Assembly (NCBI GenBank): GCA_047639555.1
Contig: JBLIOE010000017.1
Location: 7,529-71,528, forward strand
Length of the DNA stretch: 64,000 nt
Source of the DNA: JAJRXC01 sp047639555
Lineage (GTDB): Bacteria > Actinomycetota > Acidimicrobiia > Acidimicrobiales > Aldehydirespiratoraceae
Direction of reading: 5' to 3'
Part shown: positions 24,108 to 32,727 of the stretch, piece after piece
Numbering within the stretch: position 1 is the first letter of the stretch
How the letters are laid out: each line of letters opens with the position of its first letter
Made by a program: the position numbers and the translations under genes
Notes under the pieces: model-generated
Seen by the model: the letters and a program-made list of their open reading frames with translations, nothing else
Told to the model about the DNA's origin: nothing
Databases searched by the model: none

Positions 24108-25367
24108 ATGAGCACTCCCATGCCGACCGCAGAACAAGTCCGCGCCGATCTCGAGACGTGGCTCGACGAGAACTGGGACGAAAGTCTCACCGTCGAAGAG
24201 TGGTGGGCCCGTCTGGCCCCCACCGGTTACGCCCACCCGACACTGCCGGAGAACGCACAGGGCAAGGGTTGGGGCCGAGACCTCGCCGCCGTCGTCAACA
24301 CCACGATGGCCGAGCGCATGGTCATGGGCGCTCCGTCGTCCGGTCTGGGCTGGATGCTCGCCGCTCCGACGATCGCCGCGCACGCCACCCAAGAGCAGAT
24401 CGATCAGTACATCCCGCCGATCCTCACCGGCCAGGTCGGCTGGTGCCAGCTCTTCTCCGAGCCGGGTGCCGGCTCCGATCTCGCTGGCCTCGGTTGTAAG
24501 GCCGAGAAGGACGGCGACGAATGGGTCATCACCGGCCAGAAGGTGTGGACCTCCGGCGGCCAGGTCGCCGACATGGGCATGCTTATCGCTCGCACCGACC
24601 CCGATGCTCCAAAGCACAAGGGCATCAGCTACTTCGCTTTCGACATGCACCAGCCGGGTGTCACCGTGCGGCCGCTCACCGAGATGACGGGCCGAGCGCT
24701 CTTCAACGAGGTGTTCATCGACGAAGCCCGCGTGCTCGACGTCGACATGATCGGCGGCCTCAACAACGGATGGGCCGTTGCCAACTCAACACTGATGTTC
24801 GAACGGTCGTCGCTTGGTTCTGCGGGCAAGAAGCCGCAGACCGCCACTCCTGGCAAACTCGGGAAGGCCCTGCAGCGTCCGGTCACCGACTTTGCGAATC
24901 GCGAGCGCTCCGAGGGCGGCGTGCCTTCGGTCGGCCCTGGCCTCTGGCAGCGACTCGTGGAGATCGCCACCGACTCCGGCCGCATCAACGATCCGGTCTT
25001 GCGCCAAGACCTGATCAAGCTCTACTCGCTGATCGAGATCAACCGTCTGGGCACACTCCGGGCCAAGGATCCGAACCAGCGCACTGGGGCCGAGCCCAAC
25101 ATTGGCAAGCTCCACATGTCCGAGATGTTTCGCCAGTTCCGTGAGGTCGGCCTGTCCGTCCTCGGATCCGCCGGCATGTTGTCGGGCAACAGCGAGCCCA
25201 TCACCAACGGGGCAATCTCCGAACTGGCGCTGTTCTCGCCCGGTCCGTCGATCTACGGCGGCACCGACGAAATCCAGCGCAACATCGTTGGCGAACGAAT
25301 TCTTGGTCTGCCCCGCGAACCGGGTCACGACAAGAACATGGCCTTCAAGGACATGGCGAAGAACTAG
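24108..25367 (+). CDS. Acyl-CoA dehydrogenase family protein
   Basis: 419 residues. FAD enzyme forming trans-2-enoyl-CoA. Seen: LFSEPGAGSDLAGLG, WVITGQKVWTSGG (FAD binding), FNEVFIDEARVL, and the C-terminal SIYGGTDEIQRNIVGERILG. Length and the WARLAPTGYAHPTLPE N-terminus suggest the FadE group used for sterol or branched acyl-CoA in actinobacteria, which often work as heteromers; no partner FadE is adjacent. Monocistronic plus-strand gene with about 50 bp upstream. Confidence 0.92.
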   Translation: MSTPMPTAEQVRADLETWLDENWDESLTVEEWWARLAPTGYAHPTLPENAQGKGWGRDLAAVVNTTMAERMVMGAPSSGLGWMLAAPTIAAHATQEQIDQYIPPILTGQVGWCQLFSEPGAGSDLAGLGCKAEKDGDEWVITGQKVWTSGGQVADMGMLIARTDPDAPKHKGISYFAFDMHQPGVTVRPLTEMTGRALFNEVFIDEARVLDVDMIGGLNNGWAVANSTLMFERSSLGSAGKKPQTATPGKLGKALQRPVTDFANRERSEGGVPSVGPGLWQRLVEIATDSGRINDPVLRQDLIKLYSLIEINRLGTLRAKDPNQRTGAEPNIGKLHMSEMFRQFREVGLSVLGSAGMLSGNSEPITNGAISELALFSPGPSIYGGTDEIQRNIVGERILGLPREPGHDKNMAFKDMAKN

Positions 25368-25408
25368 GCCCGGCCGCGAACCGCTGGGGACGTGGTTGAC
25401 TTGTCCTC

Positions 25409-25771
25409 ATGACCGAGAGCGCGAATTCTGACCGTGGCGCTGATGTGTCCCGAGTGATCTTCAGCAAACTGAATCGCTTCGTGAAGCCACTCGTGAAGGC
25501 GGGCCTTGGGTCGCCGTTGCCCATCGGGCTCGGCGCCGTGGTGCTTGAAAGCACTGGTCGTAAGAGCGGGCTTCCTCGGGAGGTGCCCGTCGTGGGCCTT
25601 CGTCTCGGGAAGCGCGTCCTGGTGTCGACCGTGCGCAGCGGATCACAGTGGGTGAAGAATCTGGAGGCCGACGACGCTGCGGCTGTCTGGTACAGCGGTC
25701 GTCGCCATGATGCGAAGGCGTCGGTCCAACGAGGCCCGCTCAACGTGGTCACGCTCGACGTCGCCGACTGA
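25409..25771 (+). CDS. DDN-family deazaflavin (F420)-dependent nitroreductase-like protein
   Basis: 120 residues. The signature VVLESTGRKSGLPREVPV and the phosphate/F420 region SGSQWVKNLEADDAAAVWYS match the mycobacterial Ddn/Rv3547 family, which use reduced F420 to reduce quinones or nitro compounds. Slightly shorter than typical (about 140). Its TGA lies close to the next gene. Together with the LLM enzyme at 43 kb it indicates an F420-using organism. Confidence 0.85.
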   Translation: MTESANSDRGADVSRVIFSKLNRFVKPLVKAGLGSPLPIGLGAVVLESTGRKSGLPREVPVVGLRLGKRVLVSTVRSGSQWVKNLEADDAAAVWYSGRRHDAKASVQRGPLNVVTLDVAD

Positions 25772-25812
25772 GGGTGACTCGCCAGGGCCGCGCCGCGAGG
25801 CAAACTCTGGGG

Positions 25813-26976
25813 ATGGAATCGGCAGCCGAGCGGGATCAGATCGTTCAGATCTCGGCCGACGGCGCGCCACTTGATCCGCTCACCCATGGTGGGAAGGCGT
25901 GCGGCTTGCAGGAGCTGATGCGTCTCGGCCTGCGCGTTCCGCCCGCTGTTATCGTGCCGATGGAGCCGGCGGCGGAGATCGCGGCGGGCGTCGAGACGGG
26001 TGTTGTCACTCGCGAGTTTTCCGAATTGGCGGATGCCGTCGACGAGATGACGGTGGGCTGGAAATGCGACGAAGGACGGCTTGCCGTGCGTTCCGGTGCC
26101 GCGATCTCGCTCCCCGGCGCGTTCCAGACCTTGCTGGATGTGCTGCCGGTCGTTGTGCCCGAGGCCGTTGCGGCGGTGGTTGCGTCGACGCGGGGACTGC
26201 GAGCGGAGACGATCGTCCGGGCCATGGGCGTCGACGAGGTTCCGCCGACGGCGGTCATCGTGCAGCGCCAGGTTGACACCACCCTCGATGACTATTCCGG
26301 CGCCGGAGTGGCGACCAGCCGAGACCCGGTCACGGGTGCCGACGGCATGTGCGGTTCGATCGCTTGGCGTTGCCGCGGCGATGCGGTGATGGCCGGGACG
26401 ATTGCCGTTGACCCCGTGACGTCGATCGACAGCCGTTGCCCAGACGTGGCGGAGCAGCTGCGGGCGGACACGGCCCGGCTCGAAGAGGAGCTCGGTTCGC
26501 CTATTGAGGTCGAGTTCGCGATCGAGTCAGGAGAGCTCTGGTACCTCCAGCTGCGCACATTTGGTCTGGCCGATGCCGCTCCGAGTGGTGGCGCCGAGGC
26601 CACTACCGCAGGAACCAAGGTGGTCGGCCAGGGACGACCGGCGAGCGCGGGGGTAGCAACCGGCGAGCTCCACGTCGATCCCGATGATGCGCTCGACGCG
26701 ATCGAGGCCGGTCGGCCCGTGGTGATCGCGCTCGAAACCAGTTCGCCTGGCCATGTCACGGTGATGGTTCGGGCTTCCGGTGTCTTGACCGTGCTGGGAA
26801 GCCCGGAGAGCCATGCCGCCGTGGTCACGAGGGGTGCGTCAGTCCCCGCGATTGTTGCGGTGCAAGGCCTTTCGATCGACGAGCACGGCATCTCCCTCGG
26901 AGAACACATCGTCCGCGTCGGCGAACAGCTGACCGTTGATGGCACTCGCGGTGTTGTGCTGGCGGCCGACTCGTGA
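25813..26976 (+). CDS. Minimal PPDK/PEP-synthase-like protein: ATP-grasp plus phosphohistidine domain only
   Basis: 387 residues from the ATG at 25813 (GGGG just upstream); an in-frame GTG at 25774 is an alternative. Residues 1-270 resemble the N-terminal nucleotide-binding half of pyruvate phosphate dikinase: GGKACGLQELMRLGLRVPP, LAVRSGAAISLPGAFQTLLD, VQRQV, SGAGVATSRDPVTGADG, VEFAIESGELWYLQLRTF. Residues 280-385 are the swivelling phosphohistidine domain with LGSPESHAAVVTRGASVPAI (phospho-acceptor His) . The C-terminal PEP/pyruvate TIM barrel (about 350 residues) is absent, and so is the rifampin-binding insert of Rph. It may phosphorylate another partner through its His. Overlaps a MOSC gene by 4 nt. 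Confidence 0.8.
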   Translation: MESAAERDQIVQISADGAPLDPLTHGGKACGLQELMRLGLRVPPAVIVPMEPAAEIAAGVETGVVTREFSELADAVDEMTVGWKCDEGRLAVRSGAAISLPGAFQTLLDVLPVVVPEAVAAVVASTRGLRAETIVRAMGVDEVPPTAVIVQRQVDTTLDDYSGAGVATSRDPVTGADGMCGSIAWRCRGDAVMAGTIAVDPVTSIDSRCPDVAEQLRADTARLEEELGSPIEVEFAIESGELWYLQLRTFGLADAAPSGGAEATTAGTKVVGQGRPASAGVATGELHVDPDDALDAIEAGRPVVIALETSSPGHVTVMVRASGVLTVLGSPESHAAVVTRGASVPAIVAVQGLSIDEHGISLGEHIVRVGEQLTVDGTRGVVLAADS

Positions 26977-27419
26977 GTCCGAAGGTGGTCGGGATTCAGC
27001 TCGCCCGTGCGACCCGAATGGGCATGCGGTCAGTCGACACCGCAGAGATCGAAACTGCGGCCGGGCTCGTTGGCGACCGCTACCACGAGTCGAAACATCG
27101 TCAGCTCAGCGTGCAATCGCTGAGCGAACTGGCCGAAGCGGAAGCGGATTTCGGCCAACCCATCGACCCGCTGTTGACGCGGCGCAATATCACGATCGAT
27201 GTCGGTGAGATTCCGCTCAAACCTGGACACCGCTGGCGTCTCGGTTCGGTCGAGTTGGAAGTCGTCCGCATGGCCGCGCCGTGCAAGATGCTCGACATGG
27301 AGATCGGCGACGGCGCCCGCACCGTGCTGCGTCATCGAGCCGGCGTCATCTGCCGCGTCATCGACGGCGGCACCTTGACGATCGGCGACCCCGTCGACCT
27401 CGGCCCTCTTCCCAGCTAG
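26973..27419 (+). CDS. MOSC domain protein
   Basis: 148 residues; GTG overlaps the previous TGA (GTGA). MOSC domains carry sulphur or bind molybdenum cofactor. Visible: VGDRYHESKHRQLS, LLTRRNITIDVG, and the conserved cysteine in MAAPCKMLD, followed by the barrel end VIDGGTLTIGDPVDL. No transporter or nitrogenase-like gene nearby; coupling to the PPDK-like protein suggests a shared pathway not otherwise known to me. Its last 4 bases overlap the converging isomerase gene. Confidence 0.88.
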   Translation: MSPKVVGIQLARATRMGMRSVDTAEIETAAGLVGDRYHESKHRQLSVQSLSELAEAEADFGQPIDPLLTRRNITIDVGEIPLKPGHRWRLGSVELEVVRMAAPCKMLDMEIGDGARTVLRHRAGVICRVIDGGTLTIGDPVDLGPLPS

Positions 27420-28252
27420 GGAGCAGCGAGCGAGGGCAGCACAGCTCGGCAGGCGTCGTGGATGACCTTGGCCATGGCGGCCGGTCCGGTGGCATCAAGA
27501 TCGCGACTGAAGACTTCCGCCGCCACGAAGGGCGCACTGCCGATGTGGTCGAGGGCTTCCCAGATCGATGCGTAGTCAACGGCTCCGCTCCCGGGCGCGC
27601 GCCGCGCGGTCATCGCCTCGTTCTCAACCTGATCAAGCGGCATCTCGGCCGCGGCCGAAGGGTCACACAGCTGGACATAGGCCACCCGGTCGCCGGGAAC
27701 GGACCGGAGCAGGTCGAGATCCGGGCCACCAGGCTGGCGGACCCAATGGAAGGTATCGAGCAACACGGTGGCATTGAGCTGACCGGTTTCGATGCACATT
27801 TCGTTGGCCGCGGCGAAGGTGGGCACACCAGTCCATGGCAAGAATTCGAGGGCGATCAACATGTCGGCCGCTTCGGCCTGCGCGGCGATTGAGGCGAGGC
27901 CCTCGATGGCCGCGCCGCGGTCCTCGATAGGCCCGAGGCAGGCCGCCCCCACGATGTGGGCGCCCAGGTCGGTGCCTGTCGAGATCAGCGCTTCGATCTC
28001 TGCGTTGAGCGCGTCGCTCGGTCCGGTGGTCCAACCGATCGATGCCTCCACCGCCTCGACGGTGAGGTCGGAGTCCTTCACGTACGCCGCGGCACCGTCG
28101 CCAGCAAACATCACGTGGAATGCCCAGAGGCTCACAGCGTCGAAGCCAGCTTCCTGGGTGGCATCGAGGTAGGCCCGGAACTTGTCGCCGTCGATTGCCA
28201 TTGGATCGGTGAGAAGCGTGGAAGGACAGTTACCCAGCGAGGTGATTTCCAT
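27416..28252 (-). CDS. Sugar phosphate isomerase/epimerase (xylose-isomerase-like TIM barrel)
   Basis: 278 residues from the ATG at 28252; homology starts at MEITSLGNCPSTLL. AP-endonuclease-2 type TIM barrel: SLWAFHVMFAGDG, the metal Glu in LIALEFLPWTG, VLLDTFHWVRQPGG, the Asp/His of VAYVQLCDPS, and the last Glu in FVAAEVFSRDL. Typical activities are hydroxypyruvate, inosose or tagatose-type isomerisation; substrate not determined. Divergent from the crotonase at 28334 with about 80 bp between. Confidence 0.85.
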   Translation of the reverse strand: MEITSLGNCPSTLLTDPMAIDGDKFRAYLDATQEAGFDAVSLWAFHVMFAGDGAAAYVKDSDLTVEAVEASIGWTTGPSDALNAEIEALISTGTDLGAHIVGAACLGPIEDRGAAIEGLASIAAQAEAADMLIALEFLPWTGVPTFAAANEMCIETGQLNATVLLDTFHWVRQPGGPDLDLLRSVPGDRVAYVQLCDPSAAAEMPLDQVENEAMTARRAPGSGAVDYASIWEALDHIGSAPFVAAEVFSRDLDATGPAAMAKVIHDACRAVLPSLAAP

Positions 28253-28333
28253 GGCCGGAGTTTGACCAACGTGAAGTGCGCCCGCCAATCCTGCCAAACT
28301 GCAGATTCCGCCGTCCGAGAACAGGGAGTTCGG

Positions 28334-29113
28334 TTGACTGACAAAGTGCAGCTCGAGATTGATGGCGGTGTCGCCACGATCACGAATAACAACATCGACA
28401 AGCACAACGCGTTCGACGACGAGATGGACGCTCGCCTCTTCGAGATCTTCGATGAGCTCATAGCGACGCCGTCGGTGCGGGCCGTGGTTTGGCGCGGTGA
28501 AGGCAAGAGTTGGTCGTCGGGTCGCGATGTCGCGGCGATCGGAAACAACGTCACCGAATTCACCCATCACGAGCTCATGTCTCGCGGGCACAAGGGCATC
28601 CAGAAGATCTGGGAGCTCGAAGCGCCGATTATCGTTGCGATTCAGGGCTGGGCAATCGGAGGCTCGTTCCAGCGGGCACTCATGTGCGACATCCGGATCG
28701 CCGCGGAGGGCGCCCGTTTCATGCTTCCCGAAGTGGGCCACGGCGTGATTCCGGATACCGGGGGGATGGGCGTGCTCTACGAGATGTGTGGCCACGGCCT
28801 CGTGAGCGACATGGTGCTGACTGGGCGCCGCCTGTCGGCCGAAGAAGCACTGCAGCACGGCATCGTGAGCCGGATCGTTGCCCCCGAGGAGCTCGATGCA
28901 ACGGCGCGCGAAATGGCCGAGAAGATCGCGGCCTCGCCGGCGGTCACCGTGAAGCTGGCCCGGCGAGTGATCAGCCATCTCAGCCGGCCCGAGATTCGAT
29001 CCTCGATGGAGGACGAATTGATCTACCAAACCTTCCTCAATAAGTCCGAAGACTTCGCCGAGTTCAAGGCCGCCCGGGCCGAAGAACGCGAGCCGAACTA
29101 TCGGGGATCGTGA
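28334..29113 (+). CDS. Enoyl-CoA hydratase/isomerase family protein
   Basis: 259 residues from the TTG at 28334, preceded by AGGGAG six bases upstream; a later GTG at 28349 is possible. Crotonase features: NNNIDKHNAFDDEMDARLFE, KSWSSGRDVAAIGNN, IVAIQGWAIGGSFQRALMCD and the catalytic Glu/Asp region LPEVGHGVIPDTGGMGVLYE. It overlaps the next SDR by one base (TGATG). The pair hydratase plus dienoyl-CoA-reductase-like SDR fits degradation of unsaturated acyl-CoA. Confidence 0.9.
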   Translation: MTDKVQLEIDGGVATITNNNIDKHNAFDDEMDARLFEIFDELIATPSVRAVVWRGEGKSWSSGRDVAAIGNNVTEFTHHELMSRGHKGIQKIWELEAPIIVAIQGWAIGGSFQRALMCDIRIAAEGARFMLPEVGHGVIPDTGGMGVLYEMCGHGLVSDMVLTGRRLSAEEALQHGIVSRIVAPEELDATAREMAEKIAASPAVTVKLARRVISHLSRPEIRSSMEDELIYQTFLNKSEDFAEFKAARAEEREPNYRGS

Positions 29114-29985
29114 TGGGCCTTCCGGATCCTCCGGCGCTGGGCGCCTCCGCCCTTCCGGCCGGCACGTACGATGGTGTCTGTGTGTTCATCACCGGCGCCG
29201 GTACCGGCCTGGGCAAAGGCATCGCCCAGGAATTCGCGCGGCTGGGCGCGTCACTCGTCATCGCGAGTCGCAAGCCCGAACATCTCGACGCGGGCCGAGC
29301 CGCGATGGACGAGCTCGGCGCACCGGTCGTGACTGTCGAGTGCGATATTCGTGAGCCCGACAGCATCGCCGCGGCATTCGACGCAGCGGAAGCAGCCTTC
29401 GGCCTGCCGCAGGTTCTGGTGAACAACGCGGCAGCCAACTTCCCGGTGCCGGCCGAAGATATGTCACCGAATGCGTGGCGCACAGTGGTGGACATCACCC
29501 TCAATGGCACGTTCTTTGTTGCCCGCGAGTTCGGCCGTCGCCATCTCGGCGCCGACACCCCGGGCAGCATCATCAACATCGGCGCCTCCTACGCATGGAC
29601 GGGCGGCCCTGGTTTTGCGCACAGCGCGGCGGCGAAGGCGGGCGTGAAGAACATGGTCGAGAGCCTGGCGGTCGAGTGGGGGCCCTACGGGATCCAGGTG
29701 AACGGGCTCGTGCCCGGGCTCATTCCCCACGAAGACATGACGGCGGACATCCAAGCGAACCTCTCGCGGGCCGATCCGGAGAAGGATGCGCTGCAACCCG
29801 CGATGCGGGTTGGCACTCGCCGCGAGTTCGGGTGGGCCGCCACGTTCCTGGCCAGCCCGTATGCACAATTCATCACGGGCCACACGCTCGTGGTCGACGG
29901 TGCGAACTGGCAGCGCCGGTCGATGACGAACCCAACAGTTGTGCCGATCCGGGATCAGATGAACAAGGGCCCGTTCGAGCTCTAG
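29113..29985 (+). CDS. SDR family oxidoreductase, 2,4-dienoyl-CoA reductase-like
   Basis: 290 residues. Rossmann motif FITGAGTGLGKGIAQEF and LVNNAAANFPVPAEDM. The usual SDR YxxxK is FAHSAAAKAGVKNMV: Lys is kept but the Tyr position is His, as in the DECR-type dienoyl-CoA reductases. LAVEWGPYGIQVNGLVPG is also typical of that group. It would reduce 2,4-dienoyl-CoA with NADPH. Coupled to the preceding crotonase by a one-base overlap. Confidence 0.85.
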   Translation: MGLPDPPALGASALPAGTYDGVCVFITGAGTGLGKGIAQEFARLGASLVIASRKPEHLDAGRAAMDELGAPVVTVECDIREPDSIAAAFDAAEAAFGLPQVLVNNAAANFPVPAEDMSPNAWRTVVDITLNGTFFVAREFGRRHLGADTPGSIINIGASYAWTGGPGFAHSAAAKAGVKNMVESLAVEWGPYGIQVNGLVPGLIPHEDMTADIQANLSRADPEKDALQPAMRVGTRREFGWAATFLASPYAQFITGHTLVVDGANWQRRSMTNPTVVPIRDQMNKGPFEL

Positions 29986-30047
29986 CCAGCCCGTGCGTCG
30001 TTTTGGTTGAGAGCGTTCGTCAACTTCCGTCCCGGTAGCGTGCCGGA

Positions 30048-30791
30048 ATGGAACTCCTCCATGTGTTGCTGTTGCTCGGTGGTGGCCTCGTCGCCGGCAT
30101 TATCAATGCCATGGCGGGTGGAGGTTCGCTCCTCACCGTTCCGCTCTTGGTTTTTGCCGGCGTGCCGGGCAACGCGGCCAATGGCTCGAACCGGGTTGGC
30201 GTGCTGGCGAGCTCGCTGACTGCGGCCAGCACGTTCCGTCGCCTCGGTGTTGCCGGCCTCGGCGGTATCGGCCGCGTGCTCGGCCCTTCCGCGGCTGGTG
30301 CGCTGCTCGGCTCGATCGTTGTCTCCCAGTTAGCCGACGAAACGTTCGAGCAGATCTTTGGTTTCGTGATGATCCCGATCCTGTTGCTCTCGCTTCGGAA
30401 ACCCGATGTTGCGGCGATGGCGGATCGTCCCCAATGGCCCACCTGGCTCACCACGATCGTGTTCTTCGGGATTGGCATCTATGGCGGCGCCTTTCAGGCC
30501 GGCGTCGGCCTCATGATGATCGTGGCGCTGTCGCGGGCCGGTGTTGATCTCGTGATCGCGAACAACATCAAGGTCATCGTCACCTTCGTCTTCACGGTCT
30601 TTGCGCTACCAGTGTTTATTCTCAACGGCGATGTTGACTGGGCCCCCGCTCTGGTCCTTGCGGTTGGCCTGGCCACCGGCAGCGCGATCGGCGCTCAGAT
30701 CACCGTGGCGGGCGGTGAGAAGGTCATCAGGCCGGTTCTGATTGTGGCCGTCATCATCTTCGCCGGGCGTCTCGTCGGCTTGTATGGGTGA
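30048..30791 (+). CDS. TauE/SafE (TSUP) family membrane transporter
   Basis: 247 residues, about eight hydrophobic helices. The hallmark N-terminal repeat is AGIINAMAGGGSLLTVPLLV with the related second-half motif GAFQAGVGLMMIVALS. GNAANGSNRVGVLASSLTA matches the family. Exports sulphite, sulphoacetate or other small organic anions, or imports them; the direction is not decidable. Stop overlaps or abuts the adenosine deaminase start. Confidence 0.88.
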   Translation: MELLHVLLLLGGGLVAGIINAMAGGGSLLTVPLLVFAGVPGNAANGSNRVGVLASSLTAASTFRRLGVAGLGGIGRVLGPSAAGALLGSIVVSQLADETFEQIFGFVMIPILLLSLRKPDVAAMADRPQWPTWLTTIVFFGIGIYGGAFQAGVGLMMIVALSRAGVDLVIANNIKVIVTFVFTVFALPVFILNGDVDWAPALVLAVGLATGSAIGAQITVAGGEKVIRPVLIVAVIIFAGRLVGLYG

Positions 30792-30792
30792 C

Positions 30793-31794
30793 ATGACCAG
30801 CGCGTTTCCCACCGAGTTCGCCCGCAGCCTGCCGAAGGCCGAACTGCACGTGCACCTCGAGGGGAGCGTCGGCCCCGCCACGATGCTCCGCCTGGCCGAA
30901 CGCCACGGTGTCACTCCTCCGGCCGTCGATGAGGACGGCATCAGCGAATGGCTGCAATTCGATGGCTTCCCGAGCTTTCTCGAGCGCTACTTCTGGGTCT
31001 GCAGCTTGCTGCGTACGGCCGACGATTTCACCGACATCGCCTACAGCTATCTACAAAACGCGCACGAGCAAGGTGTGGTCCATGTGGAGTTCCACGTGTC
31101 ATCGAGCTACCACATCGTCGAGAGCGGAGCGGACTGGGCACAGGTTCTGGCTGGCGTGGTCGCAGGGTGCGAGCGGGCGGAATCGGACTTTGGGATCTCG
31201 TCGCTGCTGATCCCGGATCTGTCACCGCATCTGGGTGCCGCTGCTGCCCACCAGGCGCTCGACGTCGTGCTCGCGCTGCTTCACCCGCGCGTGGTGGCGA
31301 TTGGGATGGGCGGTCCGGCTGACAATTGGCCGACCGAAGACTTTCAATCGGCTTTTGTTCGGGCCCGAGAGGCCGGACTCCACACGATCAGCCACGCCGG
31401 CGAACACGGCCCGGCGTGGGAGGTGCGCCACGCCCTCGAAGAGTTTGGCGCCGAGCGAATTCAGCACGGCATCGGCGCGATGCAAGACCCCGACGTGGTG
31501 CAGATGCTGGTTGACCAGGGTGTCGCCTGTGATGTGTGCCCGGGGAGCAACGTGGCGCTTGCCGCCATTGAGTCAATGGACGACCATCCGCTGGCGGCCA
31601 TGCTCGATGCGGGAATCACCGTCACCCTGGGATCCGACGACCCGCCGCTCTTCGGCACGACTCTTCTCGCGGAATACGAACACGCCTGGAACCTCGCCGA
31701 TCTCGACGAGGACGGCTTGCGCCAGCTAGCCATCAACTCGCTGGTCGAGAGCTTCGCCTCCACCGAGGCCATCGAGGCCTGGTTGGCCCTCTAG
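30793..31794 (+). CDS. add: Adenosine deaminase family protein
   Basis: 333 residues from ATG 30793, one base after the transporter stop; ATG 30784 within the transporter end is an alternative. Zinc ligands: LPKAELHVHLEGS, ISHAGEHGPAWE, and ITVLGSDDPPLFGT-type motif seen as TLGSDDPPLFGTT. The catalytic Glu lies in the HAGEHG block, and GAERIQHGIGAMQ is present. Deaminates adenosine to inosine in purine salvage; adenine deaminase activity is possible because the protein is of the short bacterial type. Confidence 0.9.
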   Translation: MTSAFPTEFARSLPKAELHVHLEGSVGPATMLRLAERHGVTPPAVDEDGISEWLQFDGFPSFLERYFWVCSLLRTADDFTDIAYSYLQNAHEQGVVHVEFHVSSSYHIVESGADWAQVLAGVVAGCERAESDFGISSLLIPDLSPHLGAAAAHQALDVVLALLHPRVVAIGMGGPADNWPTEDFQSAFVRAREAGLHTISHAGEHGPAWEVRHALEEFGAERIQHGIGAMQDPDVVQMLVDQGVACDVCPGSNVALAAIESMDDHPLAAMLDAGITVTLGSDDPPLFGTTLLAEYEHAWNLADLDEDGLRQLAINSLVESFASTEAIEAWLAL

Positions 31795-31795
31795 C

Positions 31796-31812
31796 GGCCA
31801 CGATCCCTGGCC
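31796..31812. terminator. Hairpin after add
   Basis: GGCCA (31796-31800), 7-nt loop, TGGCC (31808-31812), immediately after the add stop. Short stem and no T-run; weak terminator candidate between add and the DMT transporter. Confidence 0.3.
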
Positions 31813-31842
31813 GATGCCCCCGTCCGCTCCTAGTGTGCCTGC

Positions 31843-32727
31843 GTGTCACGCACGCGGGGAGCCGTCCTTGTCTTACTCACCGGGGTGGTGTTCAGCTTTG
31901 GTGCCGTGCCGTTCCGGGCTACGGACGACATCGGCGCCTGGGAATACCTGGTCAGCCGAGCGGTAGGCGCTCTCGTCGTCACGATCCCGGTGTTTGTCTT
32001 TCAGAATCGCGGTCGGGTTCGAGACGAAATCCGGGCCATTTCAATGCCGCATCTCGGTGCCGGCGTGATCATCGGCTTGATGTTCTGCTCGTTCATCGTG
32101 GCCCTGTCGGAAACCACCGCGGCCTTCATTCTGTTCTTCCAGGCGCTCTCACCGGTTGCTGCTGCGATCTGCTCGTGGTTCCTGCTGCGTGAACGAATGA
32201 GCCGGGATGCTTGGTTGGCGACGGTCGGAGCGATCGTCGGCGTGGGCGTGATCATTAGTGGGGGAGTGGGCAGCGCCGCGGTCTGGGTGATCCCGATTGT
32301 TATCTTCATCCCGATCGGCTTCGGGTTCTACACAACGATGATCCGCATGGGCGACGACATCGACCCGTCTGTGCCTGTGATCGTGGCCGGAATCACCGCG
32401 CTTGGCCTGTCGCTCGGAGCGACCGTCATCAATGGCGGTTTCCACGCCAACTCGCACGACCATCTGCTCGCCTTGTTCGCCGGGATCTTCCTGCTCGGTT
32501 TGCCGCTGCCCTTGTTCAACTGGGCGAACCGGGCAGTGCCAGCTCCGGATGCCACCCTGCTGCTGATGTCCGAGGTGGTGTTGGCACCCGTGTGGGTGTG
32601 GATCTTCTACGAAGAGAATCCGTCCAGCTCTACTCTGACGGGCGGTGCCGTCATCCTCGCTTCGGTGGTGTGGCTCACCCTGCGCAGCGCCCAAGGTGCT
32701 CGGCGACTTCGCACGAGCCGGGGTTAG
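31843..32727 (+). CDS. EamA/DMT superfamily transporter
   Basis: 294 residues, ten predicted membrane helices in two EamA repeats. First repeat: VLLTGVVFSFGAVPFRATDD and FIVALSETTAAFILFFQALS. Second: LMSEVVLAPVWVWIFYEENP and GGAVILASVVWLTLRS. Drug/metabolite exporters of this class usually move amino acids or small metabolites. GTG start at 31843. Its stop overlaps the stop of the converging nitroreductase fusion gene. Confidence 0.9.
   Translation: MSRTRGAVLVLLTGVVFSFGAVPFRATDDIGAWEYLVSRAVGALVVTIPVFVFQNRGRVRDEIRAISMPHLGAGVIIGLMFCSFIVALSETTAAFILFFQALSPVAAAICSWFLLRERMSRDAWLATVGAIVGVGVIISGGVGSAAVWVIPIVIFIPIGFGFYTTMIRMGDDIDPSVPVIVAGITALGLSLGATVINGGFHANSHDHLLALFAGIFLLGLPLPLFNWANRAVPAPDATLLLMSEVVLAPVWVWIFYEENPSSSTLTGGAVILASVVWLTLRSAQGARRLRTSRG

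Noticed and set aside
24012..24650. Minus-strand open frame antisense to the acyl-CoA dehydrogenase
   Set aside because: Typical antisense shadow in GC-rich DNA; the plus-strand gene has full family motifs.
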